A DNA stretch of 64,000 nucleotides from Ardenticatenaceae bacterium. Lineage in GTDB: Bacteria > Chloroflexota > Anaerolineae > Promineifilales > Promineifilaceae. Location of the stretch: NCBI GenBank assembly GCA_020634415.1, contig JACKBT010000019.1:40454-104453 (forward strand), in the 5' to 3' direction. The translations under genes and the position numbers were made by a program. Below are positions 35,517 to 45,417 of the stretch, in pieces (position 1 is the stretch's first letter; each line of letters begins with the position of its first letter). The notes below the pieces were generated by a model, which saw nothing but the letters and a program-made list of their open reading frames with translations, was not told where the DNA came from and did no database searches.

Positions 35517-38500
35517 ATGTTTGATCTATCTATTTCTTTGTTGGGACCTTTTGTAGCGGCGTTGGGTGAACGGCCGTTATACAAATTCCGCACCAACAAA
35601 GTCCAGGCACTCCTCATCTACCTGGTCATGGAAGCCGAACAGGTTCATCGGCGCGAGACCCTCATGAACCTCCTTTGGCCTGATTTGCCCCAGCCCTCGG
35701 CCCAAGTCAACTTGCGCCAAACCATCTACCGCCTGCGCCAGGCCATCCCCGAAGTGTCGCCCAAAAAGGGTAAAAAAGCCGTTCCCTTCCTCATTGCCGA
35801 GCGCCAGACCGTGCAGATCAACCCCGAGGCCGCTTACTTTCTGGATGTTACCGCCTTTACGGAGCAGATTGACACCAATCCGGCCGATGCTGTCGCCCTC
35901 TACCGAGATGACTTTTTGAGTGATTTCTATCTATCAGACAGCAATGAGTTTGAGGAGTGGGCGCAGACGCAGCGCGAAGCCCTGCGCCGCCAGGTTTTAG
36001 ATGCGCTGGAAGCATTAACGGCCGATTGCCTGCAAACGGCCGATTACGACAACGCCCAAACCTACGCCTGGAAACAGCTAGAAATTGACAACCTGCGCGA
36101 AATTGCCTACCGGCAGTTGATGATCGCCCTCATGCAGAGCGGCCAGCGCAGCGCGGCCCTGGCCCAATACCACATCTGCCGCGACCGCCTGCGCGACGAG
36201 TTGGGCGTGGAGCCAACCAACGTGACCCAGACACTTTATCAACAAATCCAGGCCAACACCCTGCCCCAAGAGGCACAGCCCGTGACCAAGGAGACGAAAG
36301 CCAAAAACGGCCGTCTCGCCAGTCTCGGCGCAGGCTTCCACACCTACCTCCTCACCGACATCGAAAGCGTTGTGCAGCTATGGGATCGCTATCAACAAGA
36401 CATGATCCCCGCCCTGCACCGGCACAACACCATTTTAGAAGAGCAGATTAGCCAGCACGGCGGGCGCATTTTAGAGCTGCATGGCGATAAAGTGCGGGCT
36501 GTTTTTGCCAACGGCCGTCCCCTCACCTGCGCCCTCGCCATTCAAGAAGCCTTTGGCCGGGAGAAATGGGGGCGCATTGGCGAACTGCGCATCAGAATTG
36601 GTTTACATGGCAGCGCGGATATTCCCGATGAAACGGGGATTATTCAGACAACACCCATCACCGCTGCCGCCTGGGGCGGGCAAATTCTGGCTTCCGCCGC
36701 CGTGCATCAGGGCCTCAAACTGCCCGCCGGTGCTTTTTGGCAGATATTGGGCGAGCACCAACTGCAAGATGGGGATGCACCCATCGCACTCTATGGCCTG
36801 CTGCACCCCGACCTGCCCCACCAGAACTTCCCGCCGCTGCGCACCCTTTCCCATCAAGAAACGGCCGTTCCCCTCACCCCCCTCGCCCCCGCCATCCCCC
36901 ATAATTTGCCCCAGCAGCCAACCCCCTTCATTGGCCGCGAAGAAGAGTTGGCCGCCCTGGATGAACTGCTTATTGATCCCGAAACCCGGCTCATGACCAT
37001 TGTTGGCCCTGGGGGGATGGGCAAAACCCGGTTGGCTTTGGCTTCGGCGGAACGGCAGTTGGCGCAAACGGCCGTCTTCCCCCACGGTGTTTTCTTCGTC
37101 CATCTGGCCCACATCCAAAGCACCGAGCAGATGATACCCACCATTGCCCATGCGCTGGGCTTTGCCCTCGAAGGCAGTTGGCAAGAAAATCGCCCCGATC
37201 AAATGCCGGGCGATACTCGCACCGCCAGAGCACAGATTATTGATTATTTGCGGCACAAGCAGCTTTTGCTCATCCTCGACAACATGGAGCATTTACTCGC
37301 TGGTGCGCCGCTCATTGCCGAAATCCTGCAAACTGCCCCCCTCGTGCAAATAATGGTCACATCCCGCGAGCGGCTGCAACTGCGCGAGGAGCAGGTGTAT
37401 CCGATTCAGGGGTTGGACTTTCCGGCCTGGGAAACACCCGAAGATGCGCTGCAATATACGGCCGTTCGCCTCTTCGTTCAGGCCGCCCACCGCGTCCAGC
37501 CCAATTTTGAAATAACGGCCGATGATCTCACCTACCTCACCCGCATCTGCCGCGCCGTCGGCGGGATGCCCTTAGGGCTGGAACTGGCCGCCTCCTGGGT
37601 AGATATGCTCTCCCTGCCCGACATCGCCGCCGAAATCCAAAACAGCCTCGATTTGCTGGAGACCGATGTGCGCAATGTGCCCCAACGCCACCGCAGCATT
37701 CGCGCTGTATTCGACTATTCCTGGCAGCAGCTTACCGCCGACGAACAGACGATTTTCGCCCAATTTGCTGTATTTCAGGGCGGCTTTTCGCGGGCGGCGG
37801 GCCAGAAAATCACGGGCGCGTCCATCCGCCTTCTGGCTAACCTGGTCAGCAAATCCTTTCTGCAATACAACCAGCAGCGCGACCGCTATGAACTGCATGA
37901 GTTGATGCGCCAATATGCGGCGGAGAAGCTGGCTGAGGATGAGGTTCAGGCAACGGCCGTTCGCAATCACCACAGCCATTACTACTGCCACGCCCTGCAA
38001 CACCGCGAAAACAAAATCCGTGCTGGCTATCCCCAAGAAGCCCTGCTTCAAATCGAAGCCGACCAGGATAATGCGCGGGCAGCCTGGCATTGGGCGGTGG
38101 ATCAGGGCGATTTAGAAGGTATTGACCGCGCCATTAATGGCCTGTGCTTCTTTTGCGAATGGCGCGACCGGCTGTTCGATGGTCTGGCGATTTGTGAAGC
38201 AGCCAGCAAAAACCTGCGCCAGATGCCGCCAACGGCCGGGCGGCAGCGTGTTTTAGCCAAGACGCTCATCTGGCACGGCCGTTTCATGAGCTACCTGGGG
38301 CAGATTGAAACGATTCAGGACATGATTCAGGAGGCCATCAACCTGCTGGACCGTGCCGAAGAAGCAGGTGAAGATGCCCGCGCCGAGCGGGCCTTTGCCC
38401 TCCTCACCATGAGCCATCTGCTGTCGCTGGAAGAGGGAGACCGCGATTTGGCCTGGCAGCAGTTGGAGCAATGTCTGGAGTTGTTCCGGCAGCTTGGCGA

Positions 38501-39605
38501 TCAGTGGGGTGAATTTTCGACCCATAATGCCCTGGGCAATGTGGCCCGGCGCATGGGCAATTACCACGAAGCCCGCCACCGCTTTGAGAAGAACCTAAAC
38601 CTGGCCCGCTCCCAGCGCAACCAGTGGGAGATCATTCGGGCGCTGGTACAGTTGGGCTGGGTGGCACGCGATCTGGTGGCTTACGATGAAGCGCGGCAAC
38701 TATTTGAGGAGTGTCTGGCGTTGTCGCGCACGCAAAATAATTTGTGGGGCGAGGTGCGGGCGTTGGAGGCATTGGCCTATCTCACGCTGTTCCAGGGTGT
38801 GTTCGCGGCCAGCGGCCGTTATTTAGAGCAGGCTTTTATCGTTTCCCGCAACAATGGTTTTCGCAGCGACATGATGACGCAGCGGGTGAATATCGCTGTT
38901 GTCCACTGGTTCTCCGGCCATTTTGAGCAGGCCCATGATTCGCTGATAGAGGCCAGGGCTTTGGGCCGCGAATTGAACTATCCCTGGACGATTGCCTTCC
39001 CCACGACCTTGTATAGCGAACTGCTGGCCCTAACTTGCCAGTATGAGGCAGCGCGTGAACATGTGCAGCAGGGTCTCTCCATTTTGCGGCGGGGCATCTC
39101 TAATCCTTTTGTGGTGGGGCGGGCGTACCGCACGTTGGGCTGGCTGGCATTGGCGGCGGGGCAATATGGGGCAGCTCAGGATTGGTTCAGGCAAAGTATC
39201 GAAACGTATCGTTCTGACGGCGATGATGAGGCCATTGCTTGGTCAACGGCGGGGACGGGCCACGCGCTGTTGGGTTTGGGCAATGTGGCTCAGGCGCGGC
39301 GGGTGGTGGCCGATGCGTTGTGGACGGCCGTTGAACTGCAAGCCTTTATCCCGCTCCTCTTCCTCCTGCCCATCACCATCCTGCTTTTAACCAAACAAGG
39401 GCAGGACAAATGGGCCGAGCGGCTGCGCCTGTTAGCCATGCGCACCCCCTTCCTGGCTAAAGCCCCACTGTTTGCTGAATTGGTTTGGTCGCAACTGCCC
39501 CGCCTCAAAAAAGCACCGCCCATTGAGGAGACGGCAATGGCCGAACTACGGCGGGAACTGTGGACGGCCGTTGCCCAACTCCTGGCCGAAGATGTTCTGG
39601 TTTAA
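35517..39605 (+). CDS. SARP-type regulator: BTAD-cyclase-like-STAND-TPR fusion
   Basis: A 1362-residue multidomain regulator. N-terminal winged helix (about 1-95) and BTAD (about 100-245) are of the SARP/AfsR type. A class III nucleotide cyclase-like domain (about 275-430) contains TDIESVVQLW, which retains the first metal Asp, and ELHGDKVRAVF, with GDK where active cyclases have GDG. A STAND-type ATPase follows, with FIGREEELAAL, Walker A GPGGMGKTRLAL near 497 and LLLILDNMEHLL. The rest (about 830-1320) is TPR-like. The family integrates signals to control transcription. Cyclase activity is uncertain. Confidence 0.88.
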   Translation: MFDLSISLLGPFVAALGERPLYKFRTNKVQALLIYLVMEAEQVHRRETLMNLLWPDLPQPSAQVNLRQTIYRLRQAIPEVSPKKGKKAVPFLIAERQTVQINPEAAYFLDVTAFTEQIDTNPADAVALYRDDFLSDFYLSDSNEFEEWAQTQREALRRQVLDALEALTADCLQTADYDNAQTYAWKQLEIDNLREIAYRQLMIALMQSGQRSAALAQYHICRDRLRDELGVEPTNVTQTLYQQIQANTLPQEAQPVTKETKAKNGRLASLGAGFHTYLLTDIESVVQLWDRYQQDMIPALHRHNTILEEQISQHGGRILELHGDKVRAVFANGRPLTCALAIQEAFGREKWGRIGELRIRIGLHGSADIPDETGIIQTTPITAAAWGGQILASAAVHQGLKLPAGAFWQILGEHQLQDGDAPIALYGLLHPDLPHQNFPPLRTLSHQETAVPLTPLAPAIPHNLPQQPTPFIGREEELAALDELLIDPETRLMTIVGPGGMGKTRLALASAERQLAQTAVFPHGVFFVHLAHIQSTEQMIPTIAHALGFALEGSWQENRPDQMPGDTRTARAQIIDYLRHKQLLLILDNMEHLLAGAPLIAEILQTAPLVQIMVTSRERLQLREEQVYPIQGLDFPAWETPEDALQYTAVRLFVQAAHRVQPNFEITADDLTYLTRICRAVGGMPLGLELAASWVDMLSLPDIAAEIQNSLDLLETDVRNVPQRHRSIRAVFDYSWQQLTADEQTIFAQFAVFQGGFSRAAGQKITGASIRLLANLVSKSFLQYNQQRDRYELHELMRQYAAEKLAEDEVQATAVRNHHSHYYCHALQHRENKIRAGYPQEALLQIEADQDNARAAWHWAVDQGDLEGIDRAINGLCFFCEWRDRLFDGLAICEAASKNLRQMPPTAGRQRVLAKTLIWHGRFMSYLGQIETIQDMIQEAINLLDRAEEAGEDARAERAFALLTMSHLLSLEEGDRDLAWQQLEQCLELFRQLGDQWGEFSTHNALGNVARRMGNYHEARHRFEKNLNLARSQRNQWEIIRALVQLGWVARDLVAYDEARQLFEECLALSRTQNNLWGEVRALEALAYLTLFQGVFAASGRYLEQAFIVSRNNGFRSDMMTQRVNIAVVHWFSGHFEQAHDSLIEARALGRELNYPWTIAFPTTLYSELLALTCQYEAAREHVQQGLSILRRGISNPFVVGRAYRTLGWLALAAGQYGAAQDWFRQSIETYRSDGDDEAIAWSTAGTGHALLGLGNVAQARRVVADALWTAVELQAFIPLLFLLPITILLLTKQGQDKWAERLRLLAMRTPFLAKAPLFAELVWSQLPRLKKAPPIEETAMAELRRELWTAVAQLLAEDVLV

Positions 39606-40621
39606 TCAGGCATCACCGCACTCTTAATGCCCTGCCGCGAACGCAGCGCCGCCAGTGCCTCGCCATAACCCGACAACGGAAAAACCTGCGTCACCACCTC
39701 ATCCACCTTCACCTGCCCACTTTCCAGATAAGACAAAGCCCGATCCAGGCAGTGCGTCTGCGCAAACGACCCCTTGATTGTCAACTCGCGCCGAAAAATC
39801 TCTGTCGGACTCCAGCTAATCCGCGCCGATTCGGGATAAACGCCGTAAACAATCACCTGCCCGCCCATGCGGGCATATTGCAGCGACTCCTCACACAACT
39901 GGGCGGCGCCGGTGGCCTCAATCACCGTGTCAAAACCATGTGGATGTTTGTCCAGCAGATAAGCGCGATGCTGCGCATAATCATTGCGGTCAATGGCGAC
40001 CACCGCGTCGGCGGCTAACTTGGCGGCTAAATCCAGCTTGGGGCCGGCCGGAGCCGCCACCGTCAGGTGAGCCGCGCCATTGAGCTTGAGCAGTTGGGCC
40101 AGCACAATGCCCGTCGGCCCTGCGCCGAACAGCAGCACATCGTTGCCTGGCTTCAGGGCGATCACATCCATGCCATGCACGGCGCAGGCCAATGGTTCAG
40201 CCATAATGGCCTCACGCCAGGAGAGGTTGTGCAGGCGGAACAGCTTCTCGGCAGGAATGGCGACGTATTCGGCCAGGCCGCCAGCCATGTTGCAGCCGTG
40301 TGAGCCGAAGTTTTCGCAGTAAAGGGGCTGGTTGCGGCGGCAGTAGAAGCAGTGGCCGCACAGTTCGGTGTTGTCTACGGCTACTTTATCACCCACGCGC
40401 CAGCCGAAAACGGCCGATCCCACTTCCGCCACCTCACCGGCTACCTCATGGCCGGGAATCAGCGGGAACTCCGCCAAAAACTCGCCTTCGTGGATGTGCA
40501 AATCTGTGCCACAAATGCCACATGCCCGCACCCGAATCAACACTTCATGCGGCCTGATTTGGGGATCGGGGACATCGGTATAACTAAATTTCTCTGGTGC
40601 TTCATAAACAATTGCTTTCAT
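39602..40621 (-). CDS. Zinc-dependent alcohol/sorbitol dehydrogenase family
   Basis: The protein has the catalytic zinc ligands in CGICGTDLHIHEG and GHEVAGEV, the structural zinc cluster CGHCFYCRRNQPLYC, and the NAD motif LLFGAGPTGIVLAQLLK. The closest architecture is sorbitol, threonine or galactitol-type dehydrogenases of the MDR superfamily. Substrate not known. Its stop overlaps the stop of the convergent regulator gene by four bases. The 40622-40954 gap after its start contains only repeats and hairpins. Confidence 0.9.
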   Translation of the reverse strand: MKAIVYEAPEKFSYTDVPDPQIRPHEVLIRVRACGICGTDLHIHEGEFLAEFPLIPGHEVAGEVAEVGSAVFGWRVGDKVAVDNTELCGHCFYCRRNQPLYCENFGSHGCNMAGGLAEYVAIPAEKLFRLHNLSWREAIMAEPLACAVHGMDVIALKPGNDVLLFGAGPTGIVLAQLLKLNGAAHLTVAAPAGPKLDLAAKLAADAVVAIDRNDYAQHRAYLLDKHPHGFDTVIEATGAAQLCEESLQYARMGGQVIVYGVYPESARISWSPTEIFRRELTIKGSFAQTHCLDRALSYLESGQVKVDEVVTQVFPLSGYGEALAALRSRQGIKSAVMPD

Positions 40622-40677
40622 TTTGTTCCTCTTTGGTAACTATACTCAACGCGGTCACAAATTGACATTCTGAAAAA

Positions 40678-40738
40678 GGAGATTGGAGACTAAAGACTAG
40701 AGATTGACCAGTCTCCAGTCTCTAGTCTCTAATCTCCA
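40678..40738. repeat. Iterated GAGACT/AGTCTC inverted repeat
   Basis: GGAGATTGGAGACTAAAGACT on the left faces AGTCTCTAATCTCC and similar words on the right. The same GAGACT/GAGATT words recur at 47671, 52508, 53258 and 56500. Confidence 0.6.
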
Positions 40739-40805
40739 AGAAAATGTCAGTTTATGGCCTTAAACAGTATACTGGACACTGGCGTTTTTTGAGTTTTCCA
40801 GAGTA

Positions 40806-40826
40806 GGGCGATTTTCAAAATCGCCC
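40806..40826. repeat. 21-bp palindrome GGGCGATTTT-C-AAAATCGCCC
   Basis: A perfect hairpin with a one-base centre in the gap between the dehydrogenase and MprF-like genes. A related GCGATTT...AAATCGC motif occurs at 54443-54487. Confidence 0.5.
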
Positions 40827-40887
40827 CACATACCAGAGAGAACTATAAAATTCGCCAGACTCTACCAGTATAGATGCGTTTGTCTAA

Positions 40888-40948
40888 AGACCCGAAGGTT
40901 TTTATTTATCGGTAATTGCACTGCAATGGCCTCAAACCCTTTGGGTCT
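40888..40948 (-). terminator. AGACCC-type hairpin after the MprF-like gene
   Basis: AGACCCGAAGGTTT at 40888 and AAACCCTTTGGGTCT at 40934 form an imperfect stem with inner palindrome AATTGCACTGCAAT in the loop. It lies six bases from the stop of the minus-strand gene, as does the related hairpin at 6799. Confidence 0.55.
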
Positions 40949-40954
40949 GCCGCG

Positions 40955-43585
40955 TCAGGCGGGTGGGGCGGGGGCACGGGTGCCGGTGGTGCGGGCCAGG
41001 GCGGCGGAAATGGCGGGCAGGCTGGTGGGGCCGGGGATGATGAGGTAGCGGGGCTGCCAGGTTGGTGCTAGTTTGGTTTTTAGGGCATGGAGATCGTCGT
41101 GGTCGTGACGGCCGTTTCCCCGCCGCATCATGTGCAAAAGGTGCTCCATCGTGGAGCGTGTGGTCTCCTGTTCAGGCTTGGTTTGGCTAAAACCCAAATT
41201 GAGGTGGGCAAACCCCTGCTCCCTGGCCCATTGGGCCAGAGCCGACAGTAAGGCCAACAAAGCGCCCTCATGGGCATCGCGCCCGTAGCGCAGCAAACCC
41301 AGCATCACCTCCTCGCCATTGGGCGAAATCACCACCGAAGCAAAAGCCACACCTTTGCCCGTCTCCTGGGATACCACCAACAAGGGGCTTACCTGTAAAT
41401 AAGTCTGGTCGAACCAGTCGGGGACGAAGGGCTGTTCGCGCCGCCCGGTGGCGGCCAGCCATTCATCGCTGATGAGCCGTAGCTGTTCGAGGAGGGCTTC
41501 GCTGTGGGGGGGATTGTAGACGGCCGTTTGCCAGCCACCTTCTCCCGCACCGTGCATCGGCGTAAACTCGTCGAGATTCAAGACCGCCTCCTGCCCAATC
41601 CGCACCGACGATAAGCCTGCCTCTTTATAAGCGGTTAATGTCTCGGGCGGTGTACGGTAAAAAACTGCCTGCCAATCATAATGCTGGCAGTGGGCGCGAA
41701 AGCTCATAATGGCTCCCGCCAAATCCTCAGCCGGCCCAATGGGGTCGCCCAGGGCGATGGCTGTGCGCCGCGAGTGGGTGTAGGCAATGACGGAGCCGCC
41801 AGGAGTGAAGTAGTAGGATTTGCCTGGTAATGTTCCCACGGTGGCCAGGGCGGAACGGCCGTACTGCTTCACAATGGCCTGGGCCTGGCGGCGTTCGCGC
41901 TCGGTGGCTGGGGCCGAGGTTAACACAGGCCGCAGCAGCATGAATAGGGCATAGGTGAGTGTGGATAAGCCCACGATGTAGATGGAGGCGGCAAAAAAAT
42001 CGGTGGCCGTTGCCAGGCGAAAATCGGGTGTGGTGATGGTGGTGAATAGGAGAAGTGTTTGCTGCCAGGAGGTGAGCAGGCTAAACGGCCGTCCCTCAAA
42101 CGAAGCCAGCACATAAAAGCCAATTACCCCATAGGCCAGCGTAAAACCCAGGGCCGCCAGCAGCACCCGCACCCCCACCCACACCGAGGGCGGGTCAGAC
42201 AAGGCCAGAAAGTGGGTGCGCTGGCTGACCAGATAAGCCCCCAGCAGCAGCCCCAATGTGGCGGCGGCATAATCCCCTTGCAGCAAATGGCTGACGATGG
42301 AGGGCAGCAGCATAATCAGCGTTAGCCACCAGGCCACGCGCTTGTGCCGCCACAAGCCATGTGCCAAAATGAGCAGCACAAAGCCGGTGACAGCGGCCGT
42401 AACGCGGCTGCTTTGCTGGATGATCACCGGGGAGTAATTGGTTAAGGTCGTTATAGGGTCTAACAAAGCGGGGCGCAGCGCGGCCAGAACGTTTAACAGG
42501 CCCATGAGGGCCGTGAGGAAGGCCAATAGTCGTACTTGCCCCGCCGTTGCCAGCGAACGCCCCGATCCGCGAAACATCTGCAACTGGCGCAGCACCACAA
42601 AACCGATCATCATGGGCAGCCAAAAGGTGAGGCCGCGAAAGGCGAAGGTGATGAGAACGCCCATATCGCTGCGGATGCCGAAGGAGGTGTAGACGAGGGG
42701 TACGACGGTCTCTACCACGCCGATGCCGTTGGGCGTGGGGGAGATGATCATGAAGAGGATGGTCATGGTGTAGCCGACGAGCAAGGTGCTGGGGGTGATG
42801 GGCTGCTCGAAGGCGAGGAAGAGGGCCAGCAGCAGGCCGATATGGATGAGGTGGATGAGAAGGGCCAGCAGTACCAGGCGTACCAGGCGTAGGGGATGGG
42901 CGGCAATGGCATCGGCGGCGGCGATGAAGTCGGTGGCGTTTTTCTCGGCCCAGTTGTTGGGGAGCAGAGACGGCCGTTTCACCAGCCGTCCCACGCGATT
43001 GGCAGTACCCTGCACGAACGCCAACAATCGTGCCAACGCCTGCGGCCAGCGCATGGCTAAGACCAATACCAACACCATGCCCAAAACCAGCAAAAACAGT
43101 AAAGATGCACTGACAATCTCCAGGCTGGTGAGGTTGTGTTGCAGGAAGAGGGAGTAGATGCCGATGCTTAACAGCAAGGCAAATATGGCGTAATTGGTGG
43201 TATGGGCCAGCAGTGTGCCTGCTGCCGCCCGGGCGACGGATTCACCCCGCCGCCGAATATCGTCTATGAAGAGGGCCAGCCCGGCTGTGCCGCCAGAGGC
43301 GGCGGTGGTGTTGACGAAGAGGAAGGCGAAGGCGATGGGGATGAGGTGGCGCAGATGGGTGCGGATGTCTAGTAGGGTGAAGGCACTTTGGAACAGGGTG
43401 GCGAGGACGATGTAGTAGAGGATTTCCAGGCTAACGGCCGTTGCAATCCACAACGGCTTGCCTTGAATGAGAATACCGGCCAACTGTTGAATATCGGCAA
43501 AGCGCTGTGCCAGCACCCACAAAAAGGCAACAGCCAATCCCGCAAAAAGCCAACGCTGCCAGTTTGAAAAAAATCCCGATCCCAT
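40955..43585 (-). CDS. mprF: MprF-like lysylphosphatidylglycerol synthase/flippase
   Basis: The 876-residue protein has the MprF layout. The N-terminal ~330 residues are an LPG flippase domain (UPF0104) with many helices, including NTTAASGGTAGLALFIDD and SPTPNGIGVVETVV. Further helices extend to ~550, and a soluble C-terminal DUF2156 acyltransferase-like domain has GSVIAYTHSRRTAIALGDPIG and LNLGFSQTKPEQET. Such enzymes transfer an aminoacyl group from tRNA to membrane lipid and flip it, changing surface charge. The amino acid and lipid used are unknown. Confidence 0.82.
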   Translation of the reverse strand: MGSGFFSNWQRWLFAGLAVAFLWVLAQRFADIQQLAGILIQGKPLWIATAVSLEILYYIVLATLFQSAFTLLDIRTHLRHLIPIAFAFLFVNTTAASGGTAGLALFIDDIRRRGESVARAAAGTLLAHTTNYAIFALLLSIGIYSLFLQHNLTSLEIVSASLLFLLVLGMVLVLVLAMRWPQALARLLAFVQGTANRVGRLVKRPSLLPNNWAEKNATDFIAAADAIAAHPLRLVRLVLLALLIHLIHIGLLLALFLAFEQPITPSTLLVGYTMTILFMIISPTPNGIGVVETVVPLVYTSFGIRSDMGVLITFAFRGLTFWLPMMIGFVVLRQLQMFRGSGRSLATAGQVRLLAFLTALMGLLNVLAALRPALLDPITTLTNYSPVIIQQSSRVTAAVTGFVLLILAHGLWRHKRVAWWLTLIMLLPSIVSHLLQGDYAAATLGLLLGAYLVSQRTHFLALSDPPSVWVGVRVLLAALGFTLAYGVIGFYVLASFEGRPFSLLTSWQQTLLLFTTITTPDFRLATATDFFAASIYIVGLSTLTYALFMLLRPVLTSAPATERERRQAQAIVKQYGRSALATVGTLPGKSYYFTPGGSVIAYTHSRRTAIALGDPIGPAEDLAGAIMSFRAHCQHYDWQAVFYRTPPETLTAYKEAGLSSVRIGQEAVLNLDEFTPMHGAGEGGWQTAVYNPPHSEALLEQLRLISDEWLAATGRREQPFVPDWFDQTYLQVSPLLVVSQETGKGVAFASVVISPNGEEVMLGLLRYGRDAHEGALLALLSALAQWAREQGFAHLNLGFSQTKPEQETTRSTMEHLLHMMRRGNGRHDHDDLHALKTKLAPTWQPRYLIIPGPTSLPAISAALARTTGTRAPAPPA

Positions 43586-43662
43586 AATATAAAAGAGATT
43601 GGCATTTAGAACTTAACCAATCTCTTTATCGCATTTATTCCCCCATAATCTCGATTTCTTCA

Positions 43663-45291
43663 CTATCCCTCTAATTCTACAAGAACGCCTTCAAACGGCC
43701 GTAAGGCCAGCCCCCCACTCACCGCTTCGGCCCGATCCAGATGCGTGGAGAGAACGAGACGGCCGTTGCCGACCCCGCTGATGTCCAACTCGATGGCCTC
43801 ATCTACAAAATTCAGGGCGATTAGGCAGCGAGCAGCGGCCGTTTCGCGCACATAGACAAAACAATTCTCATGCAAATTCACCGCCTGGTAACTGCCACCT
43901 GGCAAAACGGCCGATTGCCGACGATACCACAGCAGGTGGCGGTAAAGATTGAGGATGGAGTGGGGATCGGCCGTTTGCACTGCCACGTTGCGCGTTTCGT
44001 AGTCATCGGAAAGGGGCAGCCAGGGTTCACCCGTCGTAAAGCCAGCCCCGTCACTGGCATCCCACTGCATAGGTGTGCGGCACACATCTCTTGTATGGGC
44101 TACGCCCAAATTAATGCCCTGCGGGTCTTGCATCTGTTCCGGCTTGATGTCGCCATTTTCCAGGCCAATTTCATCGCCGTAGTAGAGGGTGGGTGTGCCG
44201 CGCAGGGTGAGCAGCATGAAAGCGGCCGTTCGCGCCTGCGCCTGCCCCCCAAAACGAGAGGCCAGCCGAATGCGGTCATGATTGCCCAGCACATAATTGG
44301 GCCAGGCAAAGTCCGGCAGCACCCCTTCCATCGCATCCACCAATCCTTGCAGCCGTTTGGCGTTCCATTCGCCTTCATCCATCAAGCGAAAGTTAAAGGG
44401 CAAATGCAACTCTTCGCCCTGTTCGCCATAATATTTCACCCAACGATCCAACGGCCCCCACAATTCGCCAATCGCCACCCGCTCATCATACTCATCAAAC
44501 AACTGCCGAATCTCTTTGAGGATGTCATGTACCTCATCCTGATCCATGTTATAGACCTGTAACAGCCGGTGAAAAATGGCATTTGCGGGCAAATCGGCTG
44601 GGGCGTGGGGATTGGGTGGATTGTCCCGCAACTGCTCATCTTTAATGATGAGTCCGATCACATCCATGCGGAAGCCATCCACACCCCGATCCAGCCAAAA
44701 GCGCAATGTATCATACATTGCCCCCTTCAACTCAGGGTTGCGCCAATTGAGTTCGGGCTGTTCCGGCACAAACTGGTGCATGTAATATTGCCCCGTGGCC
44801 TCATCCCACGTCCAGGCTGGCCCGCCAAAAAAGCTGCCCCAATTATTGGGCGGCGAGCCATCCGACTTCGCATCGCGCCAGATGTACCAATCCCGCTTGG
44901 GGTTGTCGCGGCTGCTGCGCGATTCCTTAAACCAGGCATGTTGATCAGAGGAATGGTTGGGAACCCAATCTATGATGATCTTGATCCCGCGTTCGTGTGC
45001 CGCTGCCACCAGGCGGTCGAAGGTTGCCAAATCGCCAAACATGGGGTCCACATCACAGTAATCGGCCACGTCGTAACCAAAGTCCTTCATCGGCGAAGGG
45101 TAAAAGGGACTGATCCAGATAGCATCTATGCCCAATGAGTTGGGTGTGCCATCGTTTAGATAGTCCAGCCGCTCGATAATGCCTTGCAAATCGCCAATGC
45201 CGTCGCCGTTGGTATCTTGAAAACTACGTGGGTAAATCTGGTATACCACGCCAGATTGCCACCAAAGAAGATGTGAATTCAGTTTGCTCAT
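43663..45291 (-). CDS. GH13 alpha-glucosidase / oligo-1,6-glucosidase family
   Basis: The start is taken at the ATG at 45291 (MSKLNSHLLWWQSGVVYQIY), six bases after GAAAGGA; the frame is open for 49 further codons upstream. The TIM-barrel motifs are present: DWVPNHSS near residue 109, GFRMDVIG with the nucleophile Asp near 203, GELWG with the acid/base Glu near 277, and NHD near 338. Calcium-loop residues DTNGDGIGDL are near the N-terminus. Length 542 fits cytoplasmic GH13 enzymes acting on small alpha-glucosides. Confidence 0.92.
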   Translation of the reverse strand: MSKLNSHLLWWQSGVVYQIYPRSFQDTNGDGIGDLQGIIERLDYLNDGTPNSLGIDAIWISPFYPSPMKDFGYDVADYCDVDPMFGDLATFDRLVAAAHERGIKIIIDWVPNHSSDQHAWFKESRSSRDNPKRDWYIWRDAKSDGSPPNNWGSFFGGPAWTWDEATGQYYMHQFVPEQPELNWRNPELKGAMYDTLRFWLDRGVDGFRMDVIGLIIKDEQLRDNPPNPHAPADLPANAIFHRLLQVYNMDQDEVHDILKEIRQLFDEYDERVAIGELWGPLDRWVKYYGEQGEELHLPFNFRLMDEGEWNAKRLQGLVDAMEGVLPDFAWPNYVLGNHDRIRLASRFGGQAQARTAAFMLLTLRGTPTLYYGDEIGLENGDIKPEQMQDPQGINLGVAHTRDVCRTPMQWDASDGAGFTTGEPWLPLSDDYETRNVAVQTADPHSILNLYRHLLWYRRQSAVLPGGSYQAVNLHENCFVYVRETAAARCLIALNFVDEAIELDISGVGNGRLVLSTHLDRAEAVSGGLALRPFEGVLVELEG

Positions 45292-45417
45292 CAATAATCC
45301 TTTCTTATTTTCTGTACCCAACCCATCATAAGCTAAATGTTCTTTTTTGCCCAAAATTGTTAGACCCGTTCCCCCCCTTATTTTGTTCGCATTCCAGAGA
45401 ACAAGTAAACTCATTCT

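Noticed and set aside
35375..35617. Minus-strand frame of 80 codons ending in VTVHPPGGFPSREPP
   Set aside because: It covers copy 2 of the 94-bp repeat and the start of the SARP gene, with no ribosome binding site; unlike the one at 1682 it has no support.
40678..40738. GAGACT repeats as tandem microsatellite or CRISPR
   Set aside because: Units are short, variable and arranged as inverted arms with no spacers.
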